Positions 6,476 to 13,726 of a DNA stretch of 15,094 nt are shown piece by piece; positions within the stretch are counted from its first letter, which is position 1; every line of letters begins with the position of its first letter. The stretch spans positions 1 through 15,094 of the forward strand of contig JAQSDP010000444.1 of NCBI GenBank assembly GCA_029945985.1, given 5' to 3'. A program made the translations under genes and the position numbers. Source of the stretch: a bacterium. GTDB lineage: Bacteria; Acidobacteriota; Blastocatellia; Pyrinomonadales; Pyrinomonadaceae. A model generated the notes under the pieces. That model saw only the letters and a program-made list of their open reading frames with translations, had not been told where the DNA came from and searched no databases.

Positions 6476-7960
6476 ATGTTCAAGAAGATCCTAATAGCAA
6501 ACAGAGGTGAGATCGCCTGCCGCGTCATAAGAGCCTGCCGCGAGATGAACATCGCGACGGTAGCGGTCTATTCAGACGCCGATCGCGACGCTCTTCACGT
6601 TCGAATGGCTGACGAGGCATATCACGTCGGCCCTCCGCCTTCGGCTGAGAGCTATCTACGTTGGGAGAAGATCATTGAGGTCACGAAAGCATCGGGTGCG
6701 GAAGCGATCCATCCGGGGTACGGATTCCTTTCGGAGAACGCTGAATTTGTCCGTAACGTAACCGCAGCTGGCATTATCTTCATCGGCCCGCCACCGGAGG
6801 CTATGGAAGGAATGGGCGGCAAGATCTCGTCGCGAAAGATCGCCATCGCTGCCGGAGTTCTCGTTGTACCCGGTACCACTGAGCCGCTTAAATCGTTTGA
6901 TGACGCAAAAAGCACGGCAGCGAGCTTCGGCTACCCGGTGATGCTGAAAGCTTCGGCCGGAGGCGGAGGAAAAGGGATGCGTCTCGTCTCGAGCGAAGTC
7001 GAGCTCAGATCGGCACTCGAAAATGCTCAGGCCGAAGCACAAGCCAGCTTCGGCGACGATGCCGTATATATTGAGAAGGCGATCCTCCGTCCTCGGCACA
7101 TCGAAATACAGGTTTTTTCCGACACTCATGGCAACCACGTCCACCTCGGCGAACGCGAGTGCTCCATCCAACGCCGCCATCAGAAGGTGATCGAGGAAGC
7201 ACCATCACCCATTAACTCCGCCGAACTGCGCGAACAGATGGGAGCCTGCGCCGTAATGGTCGCGAAGGCCGTTAATTATGTCGGAGCGGGTACGGTAGAA
7301 TTTCTCGTCTCCGACCTAGACAAGTCCTTCTACTTCCTGGAGATGAACACGCGGCTTCAAGTAGAGCATCCGGTCACCGAGCTCGTCACCGGCATCGATC
7401 TCGTCCGCGAGCAGATCAACGTCGCCGCCGGTAAGCCGCTTTCATTCACGCAAGACGATGTACAATTGACCGGCCATGCGATCGAGTGCCGCATCTATGC
7501 CGAAGACCGGGAAAACAACTTCCTGCCGTCGCCAGGCAAGATAACGCGCCTTCGCATCCCGCAAGGGCCGGGTATACGCGATGACGGCGGTGTCTACGAA
7601 GGTGCCGAGGTTTCGATCTATTACGATCCGATGATTTCGAAATTCGCCGTGTACGGAAAAGATCGCGAACAGGCGATCGAACGCATGCGGCGGGCATTGC
7701 AGGAATATCATGTTGGCGGGATCAAGACGACCATTCCTTTCTTCCGAGACGTAATGAATGACCCCGAGTTCGTCGCGGGCAATCTCGACACGGGCTTTAT
7801 CACCGCATTCAACGCACGGAGATCACAAATGGCCCCGGACCCGACCCAGCAAGATCTCGCCCTCGTGGCCGCGGCACTCGCCTTTCAAAAAAAGACCGGC
7901 GCATCGACCGCCGCACAAATCGGAATTCCTGGGCGTTGGGCTCGATCTTTCCGTCCGTGA
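6476..7960 (+). CDS. accC: Biotin carboxylase subunit of acetyl/acyl-CoA carboxylase
   Basis: It carboxylates the biotin of a carrier protein with ATP and bicarbonate, the first half-reaction of acetyl-CoA or related acyl-CoA carboxylases. The product is 494 residues. It has the N-terminal domain MFKKILIANRGEIACRVIRA, the ATP-grasp domain with K116, the glycine loop KASAGGGGKGM (158-168), EK at 200-201, H208, the RRHQK segment (233-237), E275, EMNTR (289-293) and QVEHPV, and the C-terminal domain with AEDRENNFLPSPGKITR. All expected catalytic positions by comparison with E. coli AccC are present. The C-terminus extends about 45 residues past E. coli AccC, as in many homologues. There is no biotinyl domain in the protein, and no carrier or carboxyltransferase gene in the window, so acetyl-CoA versus propionyl- or another acyl-CoA cannot be decided. 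It is the last gene of the operon. Confidence 0.93.
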   Translation: MFKKILIANRGEIACRVIRACREMNIATVAVYSDADRDALHVRMADEAYHVGPPPSAESYLRWEKIIEVTKASGAEAIHPGYGFLSENAEFVRNVTAAGIIFIGPPPEAMEGMGGKISSRKIAIAAGVLVVPGTTEPLKSFDDAKSTAASFGYPVMLKASAGGGGKGMRLVSSEVELRSALENAQAEAQASFGDDAVYIEKAILRPRHIEIQVFSDTHGNHVHLGERECSIQRRHQKVIEEAPSPINSAELREQMGACAVMVAKAVNYVGAGTVEFLVSDLDKSFYFLEMNTRLQVEHPVTELVTGIDLVREQINVAAGKPLSFTQDDVQLTGHAIECRIYAEDRENNFLPSPGKITRLRIPQGPGIRDDGGVYEGAEVSIYYDPMISKFAVYGKDREQAIERMRRALQEYHVGGIKTTIPFFRDVMNDPEFVAGNLDTGFITAFNARRSQMAPDPTQQDLALVAAALAFQKKTGASTAAQIGIPGRWARSFRP

Positions 7961-8129
7961 ACACAGGGTATGATAAGCAGCCAACGTTTGGTGCGGTGTT
8001 GAAGTTGGATTCGGTGGTGTCTAGAACCAGCTTATTCCAAGACTGTTCGGGCCTTTCGTTCGCGGTCGTCGCGTGGCGCAGCCCGCGGCCAAGACTGCTA
8101 GGAATGTGAGGTAATGACTTTTCCTTCAT
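7961..8129 (-). other. Gap between convergent genes; possible decayed lipoprotein ORF
   Basis: The gap holds an ATG (8127-8129) that overlaps the CYTH stop as ATGA and opens a minus-strand frame beginning MKEKSLPHIPSSLGRGLRHA. That frame continues with ANERPEQSWNKLVLDTTESN and then runs antisense into accC, where it is surely not coding. One frame over, the same DNA reads SHYLTFLAVLAAGCAT, a typical lipoprotein signal with lipobox LAAGC. A frame change after codon 5 and back again would give a short lipoprotein. Two changes within 60 bases make decay or chance more likely than a working gene. A direct repeat CCAAGACTG occurs at about 8037 and 8089. Confidence 0.25.
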
Positions 8130-8680
8130 ACTCCTTCCTTCTTAAATCGTGCCTCGACTTGTTCTCCATTTCGTTGGCCCAATCGAGCAGTCAGCCGCGG
8201 GTAGGTTTCATGTTCCGTTTCGAGATCTTCTATCCCGAGAAGAATTTCCGCCTCTTTTATCCCCGTGATCGAGCCTTCGATCTCCATGTAATCGCCGAAT
8301 GGTAGTTCGTCGAGGACTAGCTCTACTGACCGGAAGTTCCAGGTGTCGCGGTACTTTTGGTAGATGAGCACCGGCTTCAAACCAAGTTCGCCGATTATCG
8401 ATTCTGCGGCGGTCGGGTCAGAGATCTCGGTCTCATGTTCGATCTGCTGTTTCACGTCAAACTGGTTCTCGACGCGGCGCTTGAATGTGAGAATCGAGCG
8501 GCTGTCGGTCTTTCGGATGCGGACGATCGATCCGGTATCGCGGAGACGATCGTTCGAGTAGATCGTGTTCTCCTCGAATTCACGGCCTACGAAGCGGGCT
8601 CCGGACTCTTCAAGCTCTCTCTTGAGTTCCTCGCGTCGCTCGGGAACAAGGCGGTATTTTTTCTCTATTTCGATCGGCAT
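8126..8680 (-). CDS. CYTH-domain protein (triphosphate tunnel metalloenzyme)
   Basis: CYTH proteins form a beta-barrel tunnel that binds triphosphates and divalent metal; members include class IV adenylate cyclases, thiamine triphosphatases and tripolyphosphatases. The product is 184 residues from the ATG at 8678-8680. The signature ExExK is at residues 4-8 (EIEKK). Charged strand motifs follow: SIVRIRK, ILTFKRR, EHETEI and VLDELPFGDYMEIEG. A longer form starting at 8704 adds MEVDTSTL, but the chosen ATG overlaps the stop of the permease gene (TAATG). That overlap and the usual N-terminal place of ExExK decide the start. Tight coupling suggests coexpression with the ABC exporter. The substrate cannot be told from sequence. 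Confidence 0.85.
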   Translation of the reverse strand: MPIEIEKKYRLVPERREELKRELEESGARFVGREFEENTIYSNDRLRDTGSIVRIRKTDSRSILTFKRRVENQFDVKQQIEHETEISDPTAAESIIGELGLKPVLIYQKYRDTWNFRSVELVLDELPFGDYMEIEGSITGIKEAEILLGIEDLETEHETYPRLTARLGQRNGEQVEARFKKEGV

Positions 8681-10029
8681 TAAGGTTGACGTATCCACTT
8701 CCATACTTCGGGGATCGTAGCCCGTTTGCCGTACATCAACATACCGACACGGTAAACGCGCGAGGCGAGCCAGACGAGAGCCGCGATGGCAGCGATGTTG
8801 ACGGTGATCGATAGTGCGATCTGCCAGAAGGGCGGCGTCTCGGCAAGAATTCGGACCGGCATGGTGATCGGGGCCATGAACGGAGCAATTGTCGCCCAGA
8901 ACGAGACGTTCGAGTTCGGGTCGCGGATAACTGCGAAGCAGAAATAAAACGCCGCGAGCATGATCATCATCGGCGGAAACGTGAATTGCCCGCCCTCCTG
9001 GACGGTCGTCACCATCGAACCGATGACCGCGAAGATAGATGCGTAAATGAAGAACCCGAGCAGGAAGAAGATCAGAAAATACAGCACCATCAATGGCGTG
9101 ATCGTCGGGACCGTCGAGAGGATGGCGGACATGTCAGTCTGGAGCGCGAGAAAGGCTAGAAGGATAGCGACCGACCCAACCCATATGCCGAGCTGAGTTA
9201 ACCCCGCTAATCCAACGCCCACCAGTTTGCCCATCATCAATTCGAAAGGCCTTGCCGATGAGAAAAGGATCTCAGCGATGCGTGTTTCCTTTTCTTCGAC
9301 GACCGCCCCGAGGATCTGCTGGCCGTAGATGGCGAGCGTGATGTAGATCATCAGGCCAATAACGAAAGACGCGATGAACACGCCGCCGGTGTCCTTTTCC
9401 TCGCCGGTCTCATCTAGACCTTTCGCGTCGAGACTGGCGGGGGCGCTTAGTTCGGAAAGTCGGTCTTCGCTGATGTCCGCATCGGCTAGACGCTGCGACC
9501 TTACCGCGTCGTTTAGAGCGTCCTTGAGCGTGTCGTTCGAAACAAAATCGCCGCCCTTTCGAGATCGGAACTCAAACTTTGCATCCTTGGCGCTGATGTC
9601 GATGGGAACGAGCAGATATGCGTCGATCTCATCGCTGCGTACTTTGTTGAGTAATTCGGATCGAACTTCCTCCGCCGAACCTTGACCGCTATACGGCACG
9701 AGCTTGAAATCCTGCATGAACTGCGCGGCATCGTTCCGCATCTGTTGTTCCCGCGATGCGTTGATGTCAGTCAGCGAATCCTTAGCCGCCCTTTTCGCCT
9801 TCTCTATGATCCGGTCGGCCGAGAGATTCTTCTCAAGCCGCGGCAAGATCTTACCGGATGGGTCGTAAACCGCTATGCGAGTCGGCTCGCCGCGCATCGA
9901 AAAAATGATCATCGGCACGAACGTGAATACGAGCGCCAGGGCCGGCAGCAGAAGCGTCCCAAGCAGGAAGGACCATTTTAGTACTACCTTTTTGTACTCG
10001 TGTTTTACTACCGCTAAAAATTTACGCAT
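8680..10029 (-). CDS. ABC-2 type transporter permease (NatB-like)
   Basis: This is the membrane part of an ABC exporter. The product is 449 residues. A first transmembrane helix lies at about 20-43 (FLLGTLLLPALALVFTFVPM), then a large hydrophilic extracytoplasmic domain to about 215, then a block of five or more helices. The second half has VVEEKETRIAEILFSSARPF, the conserved cytoplasmic motif of the ABC2_membrane_3 family, which includes the NatB sodium exporter subunit. It overlaps the ATPase gene by 8 bp upstream and the CYTH gene by one base downstream, so the three genes form one operon. Sodium or organic-solute export is suggested by similarity to NatAB, but the substrate is not certain. 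Confidence 0.88.
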   Translation of the reverse strand: MRKFLAVVKHEYKKVVLKWSFLLGTLLLPALALVFTFVPMIIFSMRGEPTRIAVYDPSGKILPRLEKNLSADRIIEKAKRAAKDSLTDINASREQQMRNDAAQFMQDFKLVPYSGQGSAEEVRSELLNKVRSDEIDAYLLVPIDISAKDAKFEFRSRKGGDFVSNDTLKDALNDAVRSQRLADADISEDRLSELSAPASLDAKGLDETGEEKDTGGVFIASFVIGLMIYITLAIYGQQILGAVVEEKETRIAEILFSSARPFELMMGKLVGVGLAGLTQLGIWVGSVAILLAFLALQTDMSAILSTVPTITPLMVLYFLIFFLLGFFIYASIFAVIGSMVTTVQEGGQFTFPPMMIMLAAFYFCFAVIRDPNSNVSFWATIAPFMAPITMPVRILAETPPFWQIALSITVNIAAIAALVWLASRVYRVGMLMYGKRATIPEVWKWIRQP

Positions 10030-10942
10030 TCGTCACCTTTTCAATAAAAATGTCGTTCAAGCTGGGCTCGGTTATCTCGAACTTTGTGACGTCTGCCCCC
10101 CAGTCAATTAAGGCTTTGAGAACTTGTTGTGGATCGACGCCTTCAGCGAGATGAAGTTCCTGTTCGTCTGCGTGGGTGACGATCTTGTCGACAAGTAGCT
10201 TATCTGAAATGACCCGTTCAGCATTCAACCCACGGAACGCGATCAGGTTTGTACCGTAGCTTTCCTTAACCTCGCGAAGGCTGCCGCCGATTACTTTGCG
10301 CGACTTGTTGATGAGAATGATGTCGTGGCAAAGGCGTTCAGCGGTTTCCATCAGGTGGGTGGAGAAGATGACGGTTTTTTGCTGGGTGCGAAATTCCGAT
10401 AATACATCGATCATGAACTCAACGTTGACCGGATCGAGCCCGGAGAAAGGCTCGTCGAGAATTAACAGGTCGGGATCATGCAGTACGGTCGAGATGAACT
10501 GGATCTTTTGCTGCATTCCCTTCGAAAGATCTGTCGTTTTGGCCTTCTTCCATTCGCCGAGCCCCATCCGCTCGAGCCAGAAGTCTATCTTCTTGTCCGC
10601 GTCGGAACGTGAAACTCCTTTCAGCTCGGCGAAATATTTGAGCTGATCTACCACCTTCATCTTCTTGTAAAGACCCCGCTCTTCGGGCAGGTAGCCGATG
10701 CGATTCTGGGTTGCGTAAGAGATCGATTCGTTAAAAAGCGAGATCGAACCTTCATCCGGAGCTGTGATACCAACGATCATCCGGATCGTTGTGGTTTTGC
10801 CTGCGCCGTTTGGCCCGAGAAATCCGAAGACGCGGCCGGCACGCACATCGAAACTCAGATCTTCAACAGCGGTGAAGTCACCGAATCTCTTCGTGATATT
10901 AGAAATTCGGAGTGAAACGTCGGAATCGAGGGTTTCTGGCAT
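10022..10942 (-). CDS. ABC transporter ATP-binding protein (NatA-like)
   Basis: This cytoplasmic ATPase powers the permease encoded next. The product is 306 residues, with Walker A GPNGAGKT at 43-50, a Q-loop region GYLPEERGLYKKM (83-95) with the E typical of NatA-like proteins, signature LSKGMQQK (139-146), Walker B DLLILDEP (158-165), D-loop SGLD and H-loop His196 (STHLMETAERL). About 90 C-terminal residues match the extension (DUF4162-like) common in this subgroup. It is the first gene of a three-gene unit with the permease and CYTH genes. I found only weak promoter matches upstream of its ATG, and the ribosome binding site (GAAAG) is poor. Confidence 0.92.
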   Translation of the reverse strand: MPETLDSDVSLRISNITKRFGDFTAVEDLSFDVRAGRVFGFLGPNGAGKTTTIRMIVGITAPDEGSISLFNESISYATQNRIGYLPEERGLYKKMKVVDQLKYFAELKGVSRSDADKKIDFWLERMGLGEWKKAKTTDLSKGMQQKIQFISTVLHDPDLLILDEPFSGLDPVNVEFMIDVLSEFRTQQKTVIFSTHLMETAERLCHDIILINKSRKVIGGSLREVKESYGTNLIAFRGLNAERVISDKLLVDKIVTHADEQELHLAEGVDPQQVLKALIDWGADVTKFEITEPSLNDIFIEKVTNA

Positions 10943-10995
10943 TCGCTTTCTATTTTGAATTCAGGGCACGGCAAATGCAATCGTGAGAATTCGAA

Positions 10996-11033
10996 CGCTG
11001 GAACGCACGAAATTGCGTCAGCGATCCGTTTTT
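10996..11033 (+). terminator. Terminator-like hairpin in the leader of the acidic ORF and corA
   Basis: On the plus strand CGCTG, a GA bulge and ACGCA pair with TGCGT and CAGCG around a 6-base loop (10996-11023). The run TTTTT follows at 11029-11033 after ATCCG. It resembles an intrinsic terminator, yet no plus-strand gene lies upstream within 3 kb. It sits one base before the ribosome binding site of the ORF at 11048. It may act as an attenuator or leader element for that ORF and corA. Confidence 0.4.
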
Positions 11034-11047
11034 AGAGGTGCAGACGT

Positions 11048-11254
11048 ATGCAGAAAGAACAGAAGCAGACACATCATGGTGGTACAGGCGAACAAGACAC
11101 CGAATTAGGAGCTTCCGCAGACGAGAAACGGCCGGAAGACCCAAACACGTTGCAGACCGGCGAGCGGGACGAAGATGCCCGCGTGCGGAATCCTTCGGGA
11201 GATGATATCGGCGACGCCGTCGATGGCGACGAAGGAAGCGGCCGCACGGTTTGA
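11048..11254 (+). CDS. Small acidic hydrophilic protein of unknown function
   Basis: The ORF encodes 68 residues beginning MQKEQKQTHHGGTGEQDTEL. It has about 18 Asp/Glu against 8 Lys/Arg, no Cys and no aromatic residue, so it should be disordered and soluble. A clear ribosome binding site AGAGGTG lies 7 bases before the ATG. It ends 44 bp before the corA start, in the same direction, and follows a terminator-like hairpin. I recognise no family. Support comes from the ribosome binding site, position and biased composition; a chance ORF remains possible because the region is otherwise unexplained intergenic DNA. Confidence 0.45.
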   Translation: MQKEQKQTHHGGTGEQDTELGASADEKRPEDPNTLQTGERDEDARVRNPSGDDIGDAVDGDEGSGRTV

Positions 11255-11281
11255 CGGCTATCATATTTATTCGTGTATAGT
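11251..11281 (+). promoter_or_regulatory. Candidate corA promoter
   Basis: TTGACG (11251-11256, 5 of 6) overlaps the stop of the small acidic ORF. TATAGT (11276-11281, 5 of 6) follows after 19 bases, which is slightly long; TGTATA two bases earlier would give 17 but is a poorer -10. Between them is AT-rich DNA. This could give corA its own start of transcription about 10 bases before its ATG. Confidence 0.4.
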
Positions 11282-11298
11282 TGCGGTGAGCCGCGACT

Positions 11299-12360
11299 AT
11301 GGAAACTTTCGTTTATCGCACCGGTGCACAAAAGGTGGAAGAGGGGTTCACGCTCAATGAACTTCCTGATCTCCTTAACGATAAATCGAATCTTGTGTGG
11401 GTCGACCTTCGGGGTGAAACTCCCGAAGAGATCGAGCAAGCGAAGCATGTCCTCTTGGACATCTTCAATTTCCACCCGCTCACGGTTGAAGACTGCATAG
11501 AGACCAGAAACCAGCCAAAGGTCGAGGCCTTTCCGAGCTACATTTATTTCATAATTCATGCGATCAAACAGGGCGAAACGGGTCCAACGAATTTCGTTAC
11601 CAAGGAACTCGATGGATATCTCGGTGATAACTACGTCGTAACCTATCACACCCAGCGCTTTCGCAGCGTCAAGGCTGTAAAGACCCAGATCCGCGCGAGC
11701 CACTTCTCCTGTAGCCGCGGGTCGGCATATCTGCTCCATCAAATACTCGATCAGATCGTTGATCAATATATGCCGATAGTCGATGATTTTGACGATGCGA
11801 TCAACGCTCTTGAAGACCGCGTCTTCGATATGAGGAATAGCGGGACCGCGATCCTTGAAGAAGTGATGGATCTGCGGCGAAGTGTTGCGCGTCTGCGAAG
11901 GATATCGGCGAGACAGCTAGAAGTTTTGTATCGAATTTCCCACGGGGAGTTTCCGCAGATACCGAACCATATACTTCCTTTCTTTCGCGACGTACACGAC
12001 CATCTTCAGCGGATCTCTGATCTCGGCGAAGGGTATCGCGATCTTGTGAGCGGTCTATTCGAGATCCACTTTGCCGTTGTGTCGAACCGGACCAACGACG
12101 TAATGAAGACCCTCGCCGTCTTATCAGCGATCATGCTGCCGTTGTCGCTCATAGCGGGCATTTACGGAATGAACTTCGAATACATGCCGGAACTGAAGTC
12201 GGCATATGGCTACTTCTCTACCCTCGCGTTCATGGCGGTCGTCGCGGTTCTGCTGCTGATATATTTCTGGCGGAGGGGCTGGGTATTTCAGCGTGACTCG
12301 CTCGAGGAACTAAATGCTAAGACGGCTAGGGATGCCCCGGAAGAGCACGAGATATCTTAA
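11299..12360 (+). CDS. corA: CorA-family divalent metal ion transporter
   Basis: CorA proteins are pentameric inner-membrane channels for Mg2+, and in some members Co2+, Ni2+ or Zn2+. The product is 353 residues, normal for the family. The cytoplasmic domain includes FNFHPLTVEDCIETRNQPKV (57-76) and a long helix (about 145-270). The first transmembrane helix at about 271-289 ends in the selectivity motif YGMNF (GMN at 290-292), followed by the loop EYMPEL. The second helix is at about 306-325, and a positively charged WRRGW comes directly after it. A weak GGTGAG precedes the ATG. Its stop codon overlaps that of the convergent DUF1835 gene. Which metal it carries cannot be read from sequence. 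Confidence 0.93.
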   Translation: METFVYRTGAQKVEEGFTLNELPDLLNDKSNLVWVDLRGETPEEIEQAKHVLLDIFNFHPLTVEDCIETRNQPKVEAFPSYIYFIIHAIKQGETGPTNFVTKELDGYLGDNYVVTYHTQRFRSVKAVKTQIRASHFSCSRGSAYLLHQILDQIVDQYMPIVDDFDDAINALEDRVFDMRNSGTAILEEVMDLRRSVARLRRISARQLEVLYRISHGEFPQIPNHILPFFRDVHDHLQRISDLGEGYRDLVSGLFEIHFAVVSNRTNDVMKTLAVLSAIMLPLSLIAGIYGMNFEYMPELKSAYGYFSTLAFMAVVAVLLLIYFWRRGWVFQRDSLEELNAKTARDAPEEHEIS

Positions 12361-13079
12361 TTCGAGTCGAGAAGACGTTCTACCTGCAGGTCACCGAACC
12401 CATACACTCCCGCTCTTTTCTTGAACTCCGGAAAAACCTCGTCCAGCGTAGCGAACCCTTCGGAGCGTATCTCCCGAACGATCTGAAGCGGTCGAGTGTC
12501 GATCTCAGAAGCTGCTTCGGCAGCCTCTTTCAAGAACGGCATCGACGCCGAGCGATAGTCACCAAGCTTTCGAAGGGTCGAGCCTTCTCTTGCTCGAAAC
12601 GCTCTCCACAATTCAGCCCCGCGGTCGAGATCAGCTTGCGAGATCTCGGTTCGCGATTCGAACGCCGCCGCCAGATCATCAGCGCCGTGTCCTCCAAAAC
12701 CCTTCCAAACGTCGTCGGGCTCAAGGTTGATCGGCGCTACTCGATAGACGGTCGCTCCCGAATCTTTCACCTCATTGAGGCAATACCAGAGGTTCACGCT
12801 GCAGAAGAGATCGAACTCGAACCATAGATTCACTTCCTCCCCTGACTGGATATCGGCCATCTTCAGTATCTCGTCGGCAACCTTTTCGTGATATGCGATC
12901 TCGTCTTCGCCATACACGCCCAGTACAAAGTGTGCTCTTGACTCCCAAAACTCGTTCACGTCGACCGCTTCGATCGGTCCGGTGACGAACGCTTCGCGGA
13001 AAACGATCAGCTCGCCCGGAATGCCGGTCTTCCGGAAATCTTCGACCTGGGCATCGCCGGGCAGAACGTGATAGATCAT
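12357..13079 (-). CDS. DUF1835 domain-containing protein
   Basis: The product is 240 residues. The N-terminus MIYHVLPGDAQVEDFRKTGI followed by GELIVFREAFVTGP is typical of DUF1835, where a short strand-turn and a WRE/FRE motif are conserved. EVNLWFEFDLFCSVNLWYCL (81-100) fits the same domain. The C-terminal third, after about 165, looks like the helical partner domain often found in these proteins. There is no signal peptide or membrane segment. The function of the family is not established. It overlaps pgpA by ATGA and is the last gene of the FkbM-cobO-pgpA unit. Its stop codon lies within the same TTAA as the stop of the convergent corA. Confidence 0.8.
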   Translation of the reverse strand: MIYHVLPGDAQVEDFRKTGIPGELIVFREAFVTGPIEAVDVNEFWESRAHFVLGVYGEDEIAYHEKVADEILKMADIQSGEEVNLWFEFDLFCSVNLWYCLNEVKDSGATVYRVAPINLEPDDVWKGFGGHGADDLAAAFESRTEISQADLDRGAELWRAFRAREGSTLRKLGDYRSASMPFLKEAAEAASEIDTRPLQIVREIRSEGFATLDEVFPEFKKRAGVYGFGDLQVERLLDSN

Positions 13080-13642
13080 ATCGATAGACTAACTGCGTAT
13101 ACGACGGCAAGACAAATTCCCGCGTAGACGCCGGCGAGGATGTCGTCGGCACAGACGCCGATACCGCCCGGCAGGACCTGAAGGGAATCGATAGGGTACG
13201 GCTTCCAGATATCGAATAAGCGGAACAACATAAAGCCCGCGAGAACAAACGGCCAGCCGATCCCGAACGGCACGAATAAGAACACGATCAGTTGGCCGAT
13301 GACCTCGTCCACAACTGCCTTCGATGGATCAAGATCGCCGAGGAGTTCGGTCGCACGGCCGGCGGCCCATACGCCAAGCAGTGTGAATAGAAGGAAGACG
13401 ATCAGGATGATCGCGTGTACCCATGAAAGGAAGGGCTCCCATCCGAGGCCGCTGATGTTCGTTTTAAAAGCGAGGGCCATCCCGGTGACAAAGGACGTAA
13501 CTCCGAGGTAGATCGCGACTCCGACCATTGATCCCCACGTACCCGGAGCGAGCGGCAAATAGCCGACACCAAACGTCGTAACCGCCAGCGACACATAGTC
13601 GAGCGGTCCCTGAGCTTTTCGGCGGTCGATCTCGTGTTTCAT
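13076..13642 (-). CDS. pgpA: Phosphatidylglycerophosphatase A
   Basis: PgpA removes phosphate from phosphatidylglycerol phosphate, the last step to phosphatidylglycerol, in the inner membrane. From the ATG at 13640-13642 the product is 188 residues. Family motifs are GYLPLAPGTWGS near the N-terminus, SKAVVDEVIGQLI, FRLFDIWKPYPI and the acidic GGIGVCADDILAGVYAG near the end, with about four hydrophobic helices. A longer reading from a TTG at 13708 would add 22 residues, but these are encoded partly by the dispersed repeat at 13694-13724, so I reject it. No strong ribosome binding site is visible before either start. It overlaps the DUF1835 gene by 4 bp. Together with the phosphatidyltransferase at 5115-5756 it links the window to phospholipid synthesis, though the two are not in one operon. 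Confidence 0.9.
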   Translation of the reverse strand: MKHEIDRRKAQGPLDYVSLAVTTFGVGYLPLAPGTWGSMVGVAIYLGVTSFVTGMALAFKTNISGLGWEPFLSWVHAIILIVFLLFTLLGVWAAGRATELLGDLDPSKAVVDEVIGQLIVFLFVPFGIGWPFVLAGFMLFRLFDIWKPYPIDSLQVLPGGIGVCADDILAGVYAGICLAVVYAVSLSI

Positions 13643-13693
13643 ACAATTGCGGAGGTCCGCACGTTCGTAAGGAAGTAACTGCCAAATTGGACG

Positions 13694-13724
13694 TATCGCC
13701 CTTGCCAATGCGCGGGCATGTGCA
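13694..13724. repeat. Palindromic repeat family, copy C (single arm)
   Basis: Read on the minus strand, this 31-base segment matches the left arm of copy A at 28 of 31 positions, including GCAAGGGCGATA. The partner arm is not present nearby, so this is a half element. It begins 2 bases after the cobO stop codon, in the 84-base gap before pgpA. It shows that the repeat is dispersed over at least 13 kb and is not confined to the str operon. Confidence 0.75.
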
Positions 13725-13726
13725 AA

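Noticed and set aside
6656..7180. Minus-strand frame of 174 codons inside accC
   Set aside because: Opposite-strand shadow of a well-conserved gene; no recognisable domain and no ribosome binding site seen.
11074..11766. Long minus-strand frame of 230 codons opposite corA and the acidic ORF
   Set aside because: It is antisense to a clear CorA gene and has low-complexity Ser/Pro-rich sequence at its end, as expected from the opposite strand of coding DNA.
13643..13708. TTG start for pgpA giving a 210-residue protein
   Set aside because: The first residues would be encoded by the dispersed repeat, and there is a normal ATG at 13642 just before the family-like sequence.
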